Shown: one piece after another, positions 35,338 to 44,931 of the stretch
How positions within the stretch are numbered: position 1 is the stretch's first letter
Layout of the letters: every line of letters starts with the position of its first letter
Assembly (NCBI GenBank): GCA_963803085.1
Contig: CAWDLE010000016.1
Location: forward strand, 1 to 64,000
Reading direction: 5' to 3'
Length of the DNA: 64,000 bases
Origin: JACVRW01 sp963803085
GTDB taxonomy: Bacteria; Actinomycetota; Thermoleophilia; Solirubrobacterales; Thermoleophilaceae
The notes under the pieces: model-generated
The model's database searches: none
What the model was told of the DNA's origin: nothing
What the model saw: only the letters and a program-made list of their open reading frames with translations
Program-made: the position numbers and the translations under genes

Positions 35338-36987
35338 ATGATCCCGATCAACCGCACCTACGCGCCGCTCCAGGCCTTCGTCGAAGAGCTGTACCGCTGC
35401 GGAATGCGGCACGCGGTCACATCTCCGGGCTCGCGGAACGCGCCGCTGGCCCTCACCCTCGCGGCGCAGGAGGGCGTGGAGGCGGTGTCGGTGCTCGACG
35501 AGCGCTCGGCCGGTTTCGTTGCCCTCGGAATGGCGAAGGCGAGCGGGCGACCCGTGGCCGTGACCTGCACCTCGGGCACCGCCGCGGCCAACCTCCACCC
35601 CGCCGTGGTCGAGGCCTGGGAGGCGCGCGTCCCGCTGATCGTCCTCACGGCGGACCGCCCGCCGGAGCTGCGAGAGATCGGCGCCGGACAGGCGATCGAC
35701 CAGATCAAGCTCTACGGCAGCGCCGCCAAGTGGTTCGTGGAGGTGGGCACCCACAACCCGAGCCGCGAGACCGCCATCCACCATCGCGCGCTCGCGTGCC
35801 GCGCTTACTTCACGGCCGCCGGCGGGCGCCCCGGGCCGGTGCACCTCAACTTCCCGCTGCGCGAGCCGCTCGCCCCGGCGCCGGAGGAGCTCGAGGCGGC
35901 GGACTGGGAGGGCCGCGAGAACGGCCGCCCCTGGACCGAGCTGCGCGAGCACGCGAGCGCGCCGCACTCGGACGACGTGCACGACGTCGCCTCTCGCCTT
36001 GCCGCGGAGCCGCGCGGCGCGATCGTGTGCGGCCCCTGTCACGAGGACGTTGCGGACGCCGCCTCGCGCTTGGCTGCGGAGACCGGCTGGCCGCTGCTCG
36101 CAGAGCCCACCTCGGGAGTGAGATGCGGCGACCACGATCGCTCGCACGTGATCGCTCATTACGACGTGCTGCTGCGCGTCGAGAAATTCACGCGTGAGCA
36201 CGCGCCGGGGCTGGTACTGCGGGTCGGCGACATGCCCACGTCAAAGCCGCTTCGCTCATTTGTCGCGCAGTCGTCTCAGATCGTCATTGACCCGCATGGC
36301 GCTTGGCACGAGCCCACGCGGACCGCCGAGCTCTTGGTGCAGGCGGCGGCCGCGCCGACGCTCGATGCGCTCGCCTCGGCGGTCGAGATGCGCAGCGCGG
36401 CCCGCGACGACGGCTGGCTGCCCGGCTGGAGCGACGCCGACGCCAGGGTCTGGGCCGCGGTCGAGGCAGCCCCCGATGGCTTCGAGGGCAAGATCTTGGC
36501 CAGCCTCGAGCCGGAGCTGCCCGACGAGGCGATCGTGTGGGTCAGCTCCTCGATGCCGATCCGCGATGTCGAGGCCTATTTCCCCCGGTCGGCGAAGCGG
36601 CTGCGGTTCCTCGCCAACCGCGGCGCAAACGGGATCGACGGCGTGGTCTCGTCCGCCATGGGCGCGGCAATCGCAGGCGGCCTGCCCACCTGGCTGCTGA
36701 TCGGCGAGCTTGCCCTACAGCATGACGCGGGCGGGCTGCTGGCAGCACGTCGCGCGGGCACCCAGCTCGAGATCGTGTGCATCAACAACGGAGGCGGCGG
36801 GATCTTCGACTTCCTGCCCGTGGCCGAGCACGCCGATCCCGCCGCCTATGAGGGTCACATTGCGACCCCGTCAGAGGGGGTCGAGCTGGCGGCGCTCTGG
36901 CCCGGGATCAGAGAGATCCGGACAGACCGCCGCCAGAACGCCCGGCTCCACCGTGAGCTGGTGGAGCGGGTCGCTCAGTCCCTGTAG
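35338..36987 (+). CDS. menD: SEPHCHC synthase
   Basis: ThDP-dependent carboligase (2-oxoglutarate plus isochorismate), 549 residues. Residues 7-70 match MenD: AFVEELYRCGMRHAVTSPGS and the ThDP-activating Glu in VLDERSAGFVALG. Later, LTADRPPELREIGAGQAIDQ (about 101-120) and the ThDP/Mg motif GELALQHDAGG ending INNGGGGIFDFLP (about 460-490) appear. ATG 35338 is the only suitable start. It overlaps the convergent membrane protein gene by 13 nt. Its promoter must lie inside menH or be read through from menC. Confidence 0.95.
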   Translation: MIPINRTYAPLQAFVEELYRCGMRHAVTSPGSRNAPLALTLAAQEGVEAVSVLDERSAGFVALGMAKASGRPVAVTCTSGTAAANLHPAVVEAWEARVPLIVLTADRPPELREIGAGQAIDQIKLYGSAAKWFVEVGTHNPSRETAIHHRALACRAYFTAAGGRPGPVHLNFPLREPLAPAPEELEAADWEGRENGRPWTELREHASAPHSDDVHDVASRLAAEPRGAIVCGPCHEDVADAASRLAAETGWPLLAEPTSGVRCGDHDRSHVIAHYDVLLRVEKFTREHAPGLVLRVGDMPTSKPLRSFVAQSSQIVIDPHGAWHEPTRTAELLVQAAAAPTLDALASAVEMRSAARDDGWLPGWSDADARVWAAVEAAPDGFEGKILASLEPELPDEAIVWVSSSMPIRDVEAYFPRSAKRLRFLANRGANGIDGVVSSAMGAAIAGGLPTWLLIGELALQHDAGGLLAARRAGTQLEIVCINNGGGGIFDFLPVAEHADPAAYEGHIATPSEGVELAALWPGIREIRTDRRQNARLHRELVERVAQSL

Positions 36988-37508
36988 GCGAGCCGGTCGA
37001 TCTTGCGGTGGTAGCGCTCGCCGGCCTTGCCGCCGCCCGTCGCGGCGAGCAGGGTCAGGATCACAACCGCGGCCAGCGCGATCGCGGCGCCCGCGGTGAG
37101 CGAACCCTCGTCGATCGGGATGCGCGGCAGGCCCAGCCGCTCGTAGATGTTGTACTCCGCGCCGAACAGCGCACCGGCCACCGCGAGCACGATCGTCACC
37201 GAAAGGCCGATCGCCCAGGTGCCGAAGCCCTGGCGCCCGCCGTCGAAGCGCGACATGCGCCCGCTCACGTAGCCGCCGCAGTAGTAGGCGATCACGAGCG
37301 CCGCGACCAGCAGGATTCCGCCCACGATCCCGATCGTTTCCGCGTTCGAGTTCACCTCGGACTCGCTCACGTCGCTGAGGCCGAACGCGGCCCCCGCCGC
37401 GCTCAACAGCCCAAGCAGGATCGCCGCCATGCCGACTGCAACGAGCCAGCCGAAGAAGGCCGCGCCCCAGTTGAGGCCGCCGTACTCCTCGCGCTGGCGA
37501 GCGCGCAC
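36975..37508 (-). CDS. multi-pass membrane protein of unknown function (5' end uncertain)
   Basis: 177 residues as annotated, with four hydrophobic segments (about 14-42, 60-80, 97-115 and 138-160). The region EYGGLNWGAAFFGWLVAVGM recalls small YrzE/TIGR04086-like membrane proteins of high-GC Gram positives; function unknown. Upstream of GTG 37508 the same frame is open for about 40 codons without a normal start and encodes a hydrophilic Asp/His/Val segment. An ATG at 37654 (MFERFRNRSDTRDG) would join this frame if one base were added near 37610-37620. The true gene may therefore reach 37654. Confidence 0.7.
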   Translation of the reverse strand: MRARQREEYGGLNWGAAFFGWLVAVGMAAILLGLLSAAGAAFGLSDVSESEVNSNAETIGIVGGILLVAALVIAYYCGGYVSGRMSRFDGGRQGFGTWAIGLSVTIVLAVAGALFGAEYNIYERLGLPRIPIDEGSLTAGAAIALAAVVILTLLAATGGGKAGERYHRKIDRLAYRD

Positions 37509-37692
37509 GTCGCGAGCCGTCTCGCGTGTGGTTGGCGCAGGCGCAACCGGGCGTGTTGCGGTCGCGACGCCGCCGCCGTCGTCGACATGGTCGTCGACGT
37601 GGCCGTCGACGCGCCGTCGCGGGTGTCTGATCTATTTCTGAAGCGCTCGAACATGAACCCCGGCTACCCCCGAAGGGGTGAGCGGAAACGGT
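37509..37692. other. gap between the membrane protein gene and the mce cluster
   Basis: It holds the possible broken 5' end of the membrane protein (37509-37654), three GTCGAC motifs spaced about 13-15 nt apart (37579-37610), and a 5-bp GC hairpin with a TTCG loop on the minus strand (37667-37678) just after the last mce gene. The hairpin resembles the one in the leuA leader. No T tract follows, so it is not a standard terminator. Confidence 0.4.
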
Positions 37693-39177
37693 TTAAGGAG
37701 TGGCTGGGCGGGTACCGTCGCGGCCCTTCGGGGCCGGTACGAACGGCGCCTTGCCGCGGCGCAGGCGCGGGAACTTCTGGTTCCCCCACAGGAGCGGCGG
37801 AGCCTCGAAGCAGGGCGGCTTGGCCTCCTCGCCGCTGCCCTCCGGGTTGCGCTGCTCGCCGCCGTTCGGCTTGCAGTCGAAGCTCTCGATCACGCCCAGC
37901 GGCGTGGCGCGCTCGTAGGCGTTGGGAGCGATGTACGAGTTCGCCCGCTCCCAGTCCGGCCGGTCAGGGCGGCGCTGGAACGAGCGGCCGTCGATCATCG
38001 CGATCTGCGGGAGGTAGTGCTCGGCACCGCCGTTGCCCATGTAGCCGCCCTCGCCGTTGCCGGCCAGTGCCGCGCCGCCCACGGTGATGAACTCCGCGAG
38101 CTGCCCGCGCGCGAAGCTGAGGTAGGACAGGATCGGGTTCAGCTCCGGCATGAACACGTGAGTGGCCTCGAGCACCGGCTCGGCGCCCCGCAGGAACCGC
38201 TCCGCGGCCGGCACGCCGGTCTTGGACGCGCGCACGAGCGGCGGGATGTGGCGGAAGAGCGTCTCGAGGTCGGGCGAGAGATCGCCCAGGTCACGCAGGG
38301 TTGGCGCGAGGTCCTGCGCCGGCTCGCGCAGGTCGCGTACGAGCGGGTCGGTGTTGCGAGCGAACGCCTCGAGGCGCCGAACCGTGCTGCGTGTCTCGCG
38401 CAGGAAGGTGGGGAAGATCGCGAACGTCTCGGCGAGCGCGTCGTCCCGTGACGCCAGCGCGCCGAAGGTCGCGTCCCCTCCCGTGATCAGCCCCTGAAGC
38501 TGGCCGTCCTCGCGTGAGACGGCGTTGAAGACGCGGCCGGTGTCACGGAACACCCGGCGCAGCGCCACCTCCTGCTCGGCCAGCGGCTTCAGCAGGCGGG
38601 CGCCGCCGGTGAAGAAGGGCGCCGCGTTGCCGAGCGAGTCGTTGAAGTCGCGCGCAAAGCGTCCCGAGGTCACGATGCCCGCCTCGTGCAGCCACTGCTG
38701 GAAGGCGTCGCGCGTCTTCGGGTCGAACACGCGGAACACCTCGTCGAGCTCGACGGTGTCCTCCACGTTCGCCTGCGCAAGCGTGCCCCCGTCGTCGAGG
38801 CTCGGCCCGCCCGGGCTGCCGGCCGTGATCTCCACGTAGGTCTCGCCGAGGAGGCTCTTCTGGCGCAGGATTGCGTGGGCGTCGCGGCCGATCGGCGCGA
38901 AGCGGTCGTCGATCTCCATCTCCACGACGGTGGTGCGCCCGCCCTTGCCGAGCTCCTTGGTCTTCACCTTGCCGATGTTCACGCCCGCCATGCGGACGTC
39001 CGCCTCCTTCACGAGCAGCGAGGCCTCGGGGAATGCCGCCTTGAAGCGGTACCCCTTCGGCGCCAGTGGCAGCGTTCCGCCGAAGGCGGTCCACAGGAAC
39101 ATGAGCAGGGCCGCCACGGACAGGGTGAACCCGACCATTGCGGCGATGCGTCCGATGCTGGGTGGGTTCTTGTTCAT
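37693..39177 (-). CDS. MCE-family protein, sixth of the cluster
   Basis: 494 residues. An N-terminal membrane anchor (about 10-32) is followed by a MlaD/Mce domain (about 40-125, with AGVNIGKVKTKELG and GETYVEITAGSPGG). A long helical region follows, then a tail with a CF-CK cysteine pair and basic C-terminus. Mce proteins assemble into periplasm-spanning hydrophobic tubes for lipid import. ATG 39177 overlaps the upstream gene's stop as ATGA. Last gene of six. Confidence 0.9.
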   Translation of the reverse strand: MNKNPPSIGRIAAMVGFTLSVAALLMFLWTAFGGTLPLAPKGYRFKAAFPEASLLVKEADVRMAGVNIGKVKTKELGKGGRTTVVEMEIDDRFAPIGRDAHAILRQKSLLGETYVEITAGSPGGPSLDDGGTLAQANVEDTVELDEVFRVFDPKTRDAFQQWLHEAGIVTSGRFARDFNDSLGNAAPFFTGGARLLKPLAEQEVALRRVFRDTGRVFNAVSREDGQLQGLITGGDATFGALASRDDALAETFAIFPTFLRETRSTVRRLEAFARNTDPLVRDLREPAQDLAPTLRDLGDLSPDLETLFRHIPPLVRASKTGVPAAERFLRGAEPVLEATHVFMPELNPILSYLSFARGQLAEFITVGGAALAGNGEGGYMGNGGAEHYLPQIAMIDGRSFQRRPDRPDWERANSYIAPNAYERATPLGVIESFDCKPNGGEQRNPEGSGEEAKPPCFEAPPLLWGNQKFPRLRRGKAPFVPAPKGRDGTRPATP

Positions 39178-40646
39178 GGCAGGAGTGGCGGGACCGTGGG
39201 AAGCGGGAGGATCGGGCCAGTTCCGCCGCCCGGTGGCGGCGTGGAGGGCAGGGCATTGAAGTTGCAGGAGCCGAACTGGGTGGCGAGCAGCTGGTCGACG
39301 GCGCTGCTCCCGCCGGGGCTCGTGATCGCGTTGAGCTGGTCGGCGAGCGCGGGGTTGCTCGCTCCGACTTCGGTGAGGACGCCCTCCACGATCCCAGTCA
39401 CGGCCGCCGCGGGAAGGCCGCAGATCGTGACCCGGCGCCAGGGTCCCTGGCCGTCGGCGCTCGAGAACAGCGAGCTGCCGTTCTGGGAGACCCAGGCGAG
39501 CCAGTACAGGAAGCCCTCCTGGCGCTGGCGCTGCTCGGAGATCGACTTGCCGTCGAGGCCCTCGGCCCCACCCGGGTTGTGCGCGCCGATGTTGAAGAAG
39601 CGGTTCAGCTCGCCGAAGGAGCGCCGCAGGTCGGGCATCGCCTTCGCCGTGCCCTCGGCGGCGAGGCGCAGGTCGTCCGTCCACGGCCGCGCGGCGCGAA
39701 CGAACGGGCGGATCTGGGTGCGGATCACCGGCTCGGTCTGCTCGAGGAAGGGGATCACGGCCTCGTTCGTGGCCGGGAGCTTCCGGATCGGCTTGCGCAG
39801 CGACTCGAGCGACGAGCGCAGCACCGGGGCGAACTGCTGAACCTGGGTGAGCGCGCTCTCAGAGGCCCGCAACGACGCCGGCAGCTGGGCCACCGATGCG
39901 GAGATCGCGTCGTCCTCGTTCGCGAGCGCGTCGAACACGCTGCGGGACGCGGTCACAAGCCGGCGCAGATCCTGCGGGTGCTTGCCCAGCTCGGTCATCA
40001 GCAGGCCGTAGTCGTGGATCAGCTCCTTGAGTGCGACGCGGCGCTTGGCGCTCGCGCGGGTCACCCGGGCGAGATCCCGATGGATCGGCTCGAGGCGGCG
40101 GAACACCTCGCGCAGGTCGTCCCCGCGCTCGCGCAGGCCCTTGCCGGCTCCGGCCACGAGCAGCTTCAGGTAGGGACGCGTGTCGGCGTCGAGCGCGGCG
40201 TACACCTCGTCGGGGTCGATGTCCGGCAGCGAGTTCGCCACCTGGATCCGGCCGCCCTCCCCGACCGGCTTGCCGGTGCCCGGGTTCACCTCGAGGAACA
40301 TGTCCTTCAGCGCCGTCTTCGGCCGCAGCAGCGCGGTTGCGTCGCTACGGATCAGATTCTCGTAGTCCTTCTCGATGTCGAGCGTGACCACCGCGATGCC
40401 GTCCTCGAGCTGCACGTCCGCGATCTGTCCGACCTCCACGCCGGCCACGCGCACCGTCTGGCCCTGGCCCGGCTGCACGGCCTGCGCGTTCGACAGCTCG
40501 ACCTCGATCTGCTTCGGCTTCTCCTGGATCAGCGGGAAGCGCAGGCTCTGCTGGCTCAGGATGTACACGCCGACGGCAAGCCCGAGGACGGCGATGCCGA
40601 AGATCGCGAGGAAGTCGAGCCAGTGCTTGCGGATCGCGAAGATCAC
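39174..40646 (-). CDS. MCE-family protein, fifth of the cluster
   Basis: 490 residues. One N-terminal membrane helix (about 10-30), a MlaD domain (about 40-120, VRVAGVEVGQIADVQLEDGI and LKDMFLEVNPGTG), a long alpha-helical middle, and a Pro/Gly-rich C-terminus ending LPLPTVPPLLP typical of several Mce subunits. GTG 40646 overlaps the previous stop (GTGA). It belongs to the same transcription unit as the other five. Confidence 0.9.
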   Translation of the reverse strand: MIFAIRKHWLDFLAIFGIAVLGLAVGVYILSQQSLRFPLIQEKPKQIEVELSNAQAVQPGQGQTVRVAGVEVGQIADVQLEDGIAVVTLDIEKDYENLIRSDATALLRPKTALKDMFLEVNPGTGKPVGEGGRIQVANSLPDIDPDEVYAALDADTRPYLKLLVAGAGKGLRERGDDLREVFRRLEPIHRDLARVTRASAKRRVALKELIHDYGLLMTELGKHPQDLRRLVTASRSVFDALANEDDAISASVAQLPASLRASESALTQVQQFAPVLRSSLESLRKPIRKLPATNEAVIPFLEQTEPVIRTQIRPFVRAARPWTDDLRLAAEGTAKAMPDLRRSFGELNRFFNIGAHNPGGAEGLDGKSISEQRQRQEGFLYWLAWVSQNGSSLFSSADGQGPWRRVTICGLPAAAVTGIVEGVLTEVGASNPALADQLNAITSPGGSSAVDQLLATQFGSCNFNALPSTPPPGGGTGPILPLPTVPPLLP

Positions 40647-41986
40647 GGGCCGCCTCCGAAGAGCGTGGCGTCGCCGCCCGGGGCGTTCAGATTCGGCGGC
40701 TCCTGCGTCTCACACGGGACGTCCGGCCGGTGCGGCGGCGGCATGTTCGGGTCGAGCGGCGCGGCGGGCTGGATCTTTCCGGTGGCGAGCTTGAGCGGGT
40801 TCACTGCCTGGATGTGGAAAACCGGCGTGTTCGCGTCGTTCACGCGGCTCTCGCCGCCGAGGCCCACGAAGCTGCGGTTGATCTGCTCGCGCACGAGATG
40901 GCCCGAGTTGCCGTCCTCGAGGCTCGGGATCTCCGACTCCACGAACGGCACGAGCACGTTGTTGGTGCACGACGAGAGGGCGCGAAGCTGCGAGAGGAAC
41001 GGCACCAGGCGCGTGTTGAGCCTCACCAGGTCGGGCACGGCCTGTCGCAGGTCGGCCGCCAGGCCCTTCAGCTCGCTCTGCTGCACCAGCCCGCGTGCCT
41101 GCGAGAACCACGGCGTCGCGGCGGCGAGCGCGGGCACCGACGAGCGCACGCCCGGCAGCGCCTCACGCGAGAAGGTCCGGAGCGTCGGCAGGGCGGCGTT
41201 CAGCTCGGCGAGCGCCGGGGAGCCCACACGCAGCGTGTCGCGCAGCGCGGGCACGGCGGCCTCGAGCGCCGAGTCCTGGCTTGCGATCGCCCCGGCCGTG
41301 GTGTTCAGGTCGGTCACGAGCTCCTTGAGCGCCGCGGGGTTGTCCCCCAGCGCGGCGAAGGTCTTCTGCTGGCCCTTAAGCAGCCGCTGCACGTCGCGGT
41401 CTGGATCCACGCCCAGGAGCGCGTCGTTCGTGAGCGCGCCGTAGCGGTAGGCCGGCTCGAAGGCCGGAATCGCGCGGTTGAACGCCTTGGCGCCGCCGCC
41501 CTCGAGCGCCACCGTGCCGTACTCGTGGAGGAAGGTCTGGAGGTCAAGGCGCACGTCCGAGTCGAGCGTGTCGAGGATGTCCGGCAGCGTGACCGTGGCG
41601 GTGGTCTGCGTGATCGGGATGGTCGAGCCGTCCTCGAGCTCGCCGCGCGACGGCGATCCGGGCTGGATGTCCACGAAGAAGTTGCCCTCGAGGAAGATGC
41701 GCGAGCGAATCTGGGCCCGAGCGTCCTCCCGAAGCGGCAGCGCATCGTTGCGCAGCTCCATGGTCACCTCCGCCGCGCCGCCGCCGTCCTTCGGCTCGAC
41801 CTTCGTGACCTTGCCGACCTCGACTCCTGCGATCCGCACGGGCGAGCGCACCTTGAGGCTCTCCACGTCGCGGAACATCGCCTTCAGCTCGTATGGGTTC
41901 GCGAACGGGTTCGCCTTGGTGAACCCGAAGTAGGCGAGCAGGACGAGCGTCGTGAGCGCGAGGATCCCGGCCTTGAAGACGCTCAT
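40643..41986 (-). CDS. MCE-family protein, fourth of the cluster
   Basis: 447 residues with an N-terminal membrane helix (about 5-23). The MlaD domain (about 32-115) has VRIAGVEVGKVTKVEPKDGG and EGNFFVDIQPGSPS. A helical extension and a Pro/Asn-rich C-terminus with a single late Cys follow. ATG 41986 overlaps the upstream stop (ATGA) and its own stop overlaps the next GTG. Confidence 0.9.
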   Translation of the reverse strand: MSVFKAGILALTTLVLLAYFGFTKANPFANPYELKAMFRDVESLKVRSPVRIAGVEVGKVTKVEPKDGGGAAEVTMELRNDALPLREDARAQIRSRIFLEGNFFVDIQPGSPSRGELEDGSTIPITQTTATVTLPDILDTLDSDVRLDLQTFLHEYGTVALEGGGAKAFNRAIPAFEPAYRYGALTNDALLGVDPDRDVQRLLKGQQKTFAALGDNPAALKELVTDLNTTAGAIASQDSALEAAVPALRDTLRVGSPALAELNAALPTLRTFSREALPGVRSSVPALAAATPWFSQARGLVQQSELKGLAADLRQAVPDLVRLNTRLVPFLSQLRALSSCTNNVLVPFVESEIPSLEDGNSGHLVREQINRSFVGLGGESRVNDANTPVFHIQAVNPLKLATGKIQPAAPLDPNMPPPHRPDVPCETQEPPNLNAPGGDATLFGGGP

Positions 41987-43482
41987 GGCACGTCCTCCAG
42001 GTGGTCGATGCCGAGCTGGCGCGACTTGAACGTGCCGCCTGCCAGGCCCGGCGTGTTGCCGTCGACCACGAGGTGGCCGCCGGCGTAGCGCGGGTTGGTG
42101 GCGAGCCGGAACGGATAGCCGGTCTGGCCGCCCTGGCAGTCCGCGCGGCCCCTCGAGTCGATCGCCGGGCCGCCGTACTGCGTGTGGAGCACCTGCTTGG
42201 CGGGCTCGGCCTGCGGGTCCTCGTTCGCCGGGATGTCCACCGGCTTGGTCGACTCGGTGGAGCCGAGCGAGTTCGGCTGGGTCGTGTCCACCAGCTTCGC
42301 CAGGATGCGCTCGGTGGTGCCGCCGGCCACGGTGGCCGACTGGTGCGTGCCGAGCGGGTTGAAGAAGTAGACGAGGTAGTTGCAGACCGTCTGGTAGGGC
42401 GCCACGAACTCGAGCGCCGGGCGCGTGCCCCGCACGGCGGTGCGCAGGTCCTTCAGCGCGAGCAGCGTGCTCGGGTTGTCGCCGAGGTCCTCGGCGGCCA
42501 CGAACAGGTCCTCCAGGTCCTGGCCGAGCTGCGGGGTCTGCTGGAACGCGGGCACGCCGGCCTGGAGCGCGTCATTCACGAGCGGAAGCGTGCGCGGGAG
42601 CTGCGCGGCTCCAGGCTGGAGGTCGCGCGACACCGCCGCGAAGCGGGCCAGGAACGGCGTCTGGACCCGGAACGACTCCGTCGCTGCCTGGAGCGTCGGC
42701 GGGCTCTCCTCGATCGTCTCGCGCAGCGCCTGCGGATCGCGCCCGATCGCCGCGAACGTGGTGGCCATCTCGCCGAACCAGCGCGCCTGCACGCGCGCCA
42801 CCGGCGCGGCCTGCGCCGCCGCCGCCTCCAGGCCCGGGAAGAAGTTGCGCAGCTCCGTCTTCGGGTCGGAGAGGTTGCGCATCACAGGCAGCAGGTAGCG
42901 CGTGAACGGCTCGAGCTCGCCGATGGTCGTGTTGATCGCGGGGCCACGGCCGGCGATCGAGTTCCCGAAGCCCTGGAGCGACGTGCGGGCGTCCGCGCGC
43001 GTCTCGGGCGGGAAGCTCGAGAGCACGTCCTCGAGCTCGGGCGCGTTCGGCGTCGCGTTCGTGATGGGGATCGTGTCGCCGTTCTGGAAGGTCTTGCGGG
43101 CGCGGCCCGGGATCAGCTCCACGTACTTCAGGCCCAGTGCGGAGCGCGGCCGCACCAACAGCGTCGTATCCACGGCCAGCGGCTCGATCGACTTGTCGAG
43201 CTTGAGGTCGAGCACGGCGATGGCCCGCTCCTTGCCGTTCACGACCACCCGGTCGCCCTTGATGTCCTTGACGATGCCGACGCGGAAGCCGCCGGCTCGC
43301 ACCTCGTTGCCCTTCACGAGCTTGGCCGCGTTCGGCACCTGGGCCTCGAGCTGGTAGGTGGGTACGAACGGGAGGCCGTTGTTCGCCTGGTACGAGATGA
43401 AGACGGCGACGATCGCGATCATCACCGTGACCGCGCCGATGAGGACCGGGCTTGCGCCGAGTGATCGGCTGCCGCGCTTCAT
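41983..43482 (-). CDS. MCE-family protein, third of the cluster
   Basis: 499 residues. Membrane helix at about 12-32, MlaD domain at about 40-125 (VRAGGFRVGIVKDIKGDRVV, LGLKYVELIPGRA), long helical region, then a C-terminal extension of about 110 residues with QTVCNYLVYFFNPLGTH, a motif of the C-terminal Mce domain in actinobacteria. ATG 43482 overlaps the preceding mce gene's corrected stop (43479-43481), which supports the frame correction there. Confidence 0.9.
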   Translation of the reverse strand: MKRGSRSLGASPVLIGAVTVMIAIVAVFISYQANNGLPFVPTYQLEAQVPNAAKLVKGNEVRAGGFRVGIVKDIKGDRVVVNGKERAIAVLDLKLDKSIEPLAVDTTLLVRPRSALGLKYVELIPGRARKTFQNGDTIPITNATPNAPELEDVLSSFPPETRADARTSLQGFGNSIAGRGPAINTTIGELEPFTRYLLPVMRNLSDPKTELRNFFPGLEAAAAQAAPVARVQARWFGEMATTFAAIGRDPQALRETIEESPPTLQAATESFRVQTPFLARFAAVSRDLQPGAAQLPRTLPLVNDALQAGVPAFQQTPQLGQDLEDLFVAAEDLGDNPSTLLALKDLRTAVRGTRPALEFVAPYQTVCNYLVYFFNPLGTHQSATVAGGTTERILAKLVDTTQPNSLGSTESTKPVDIPANEDPQAEPAKQVLHTQYGGPAIDSRGRADCQGGQTGYPFRLATNPRYAGGHLVVDGNTPGLAGGTFKSRQLGIDHLEDVP

Positions 43483-44931
43483 TGGCCGAGCAGGAAGTCG
43501 AGGGCAGGGTTGGTTGGGTCAGCGGGCGCCGGAGCCGGAGCCGCCGCGGGAGCTGCGGCCGCGGAGGAGACCGTCGCCGCCGACCCGCCGGGCCGCGTCG
43601 GATCCGGCGTCGTCACACCCGGCTGCGTCGGGCCGAGGAACTGGTTGCAGGTCTCGATGTTCGCCTCGTCCGGCTTGACCGCGTAGGGCGTGCACCCGTT
43701 CACGAGCGCCGTCAGCCGCAGCACGTGGCCCACGTCGTCGAACGCGTTCGTGGAGAGCGTCTGCCAGTAGAAGAAGTTCCAGATCGCCTCCATGCCGGTG
43801 AAGCCGGCGCGGCTCGAGGTGGTGTGCGTCTTGTCTCCGGCGGGCGGCCCGCTCGCCGCCGCGCGCCGGTCCGGCTCCACGCCGCGGCTGCGATCGTCGA
43901 TCGTCTGGAGCAGCTGCCGCAGCGGCTTCGCGAAGCCAGGCGCGTCCTTCGCCAGGAGGCGCAGCTCGTGGACCTCCTCGTCGGTCTTCAGCACCGCGCG
44001 GCGGCCCACCACCGACGCCTCGCCGAGAGCCTTGAAGGCCGGCAGGCCCTCTGCGGTGAAAGGCCGTAGCCGTGTCAGGAAGGTGTCGAGCTCGTCGGAC
44101 GACGACTCGAGGTCGCGAAGCACCGGCGTCTGAGCCTCCGTCAGGTCCCCGAGACGGCCCATGTAGGGCTCGAGCTCCGCGAGGAAGGCCGGGCAGGCGC
44201 CTGAAGCTCTCCCCCAGCTGCTCGCGCCGCGACGCCGAGATCTCCGCGGTCTCGCCGGCCTCGCGCACGAAGCGGCTCACGTCCTGCTTGCGGTTTTCGA
44301 GCGCGCCCACGACGGTGTTGGCGTCGCCGATGAACTTCTGGATCGTGTCGGTCTGGCGGCCGAGGATCCGCAGTGTCTGGCTCGTCTCGCGAAGCGCGGG
44401 ATGCGCGCGGCGGAGAACGTTGCTGAGGTCGCCCGGACGGCCGGCGAGGCCGGCGCCCAGCTCACCGATGATGAGGCGGAAGCGGTCGCGGTAGGGCCGG
44501 CGCATGATGTCGGCAACGAGGTCGATCGCAATCGTGGAGGTGGTCTGCTCCACGGGCACGCGGCCGCCATCGGGGAGGCGCTCGTCCGAGGTGCCCGGCT
44601 GGCAGTCCACGAAGTACTCGCCGATCAGCGACTGCGGGCGGATCTCGCAGCGCGCGTCCTTGCGCAGGTCGGCCAGCCCGGGCTCTGTGACCTCCGCCTC
44701 CACGAGGGCCACCGGCCGCTCGCCGATCTTCGTGACCTTGAAGGTCTTCGTCTGCCCGGCCCGCACGCCGGCGACCTTGAAGTCGCCACCCTCGGTCAGC
44801 CCGAACGCATTGTCGAAGACCAGGTTGTAGGTCTTGCTCCCGGTGTCTTCGTCGTCCTTGGCGCCCACGGACAGGGCGGCTCCGCACACGACCCCGAGCA
44901 CCAGCGCGACCACCGCGATCATCCGCTTCAC
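43479..44931 (-). pseudogene. MCE-family protein, second of the cluster, frame broken by one base
   Basis: The 5' frame (44931 to about 44191) has the membrane helix (5-23), MlaD domain (VAGVRAGQTKTFKVTKIGER, IGEYFVDCQPGTSD) and helices up to ESFRRLP. The Mce-like remainder AFLAELEPYMGRLGDLTEAQ onward lies in the next frame and ends at 43479, overlapping the next gene's ATG as in every other junction of this operon. One extra base in CTG-CCC-GGC (44190-44193) explains it; CTG-CCG-GCC restores a 483-residue protein. Left uncorrected, the frame reads on as Arg-rich nonsense to 43519. Confidence 0.88.

Noticed and set aside
37579..37610. Three GTCGAC motifs at near-regular spacing, considered as a CRISPR-like or iteron repeat
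   Set aside because: Units are too short and only three; they coincide with a repeated His/Asp/Val coding pattern upstream of the membrane protein.
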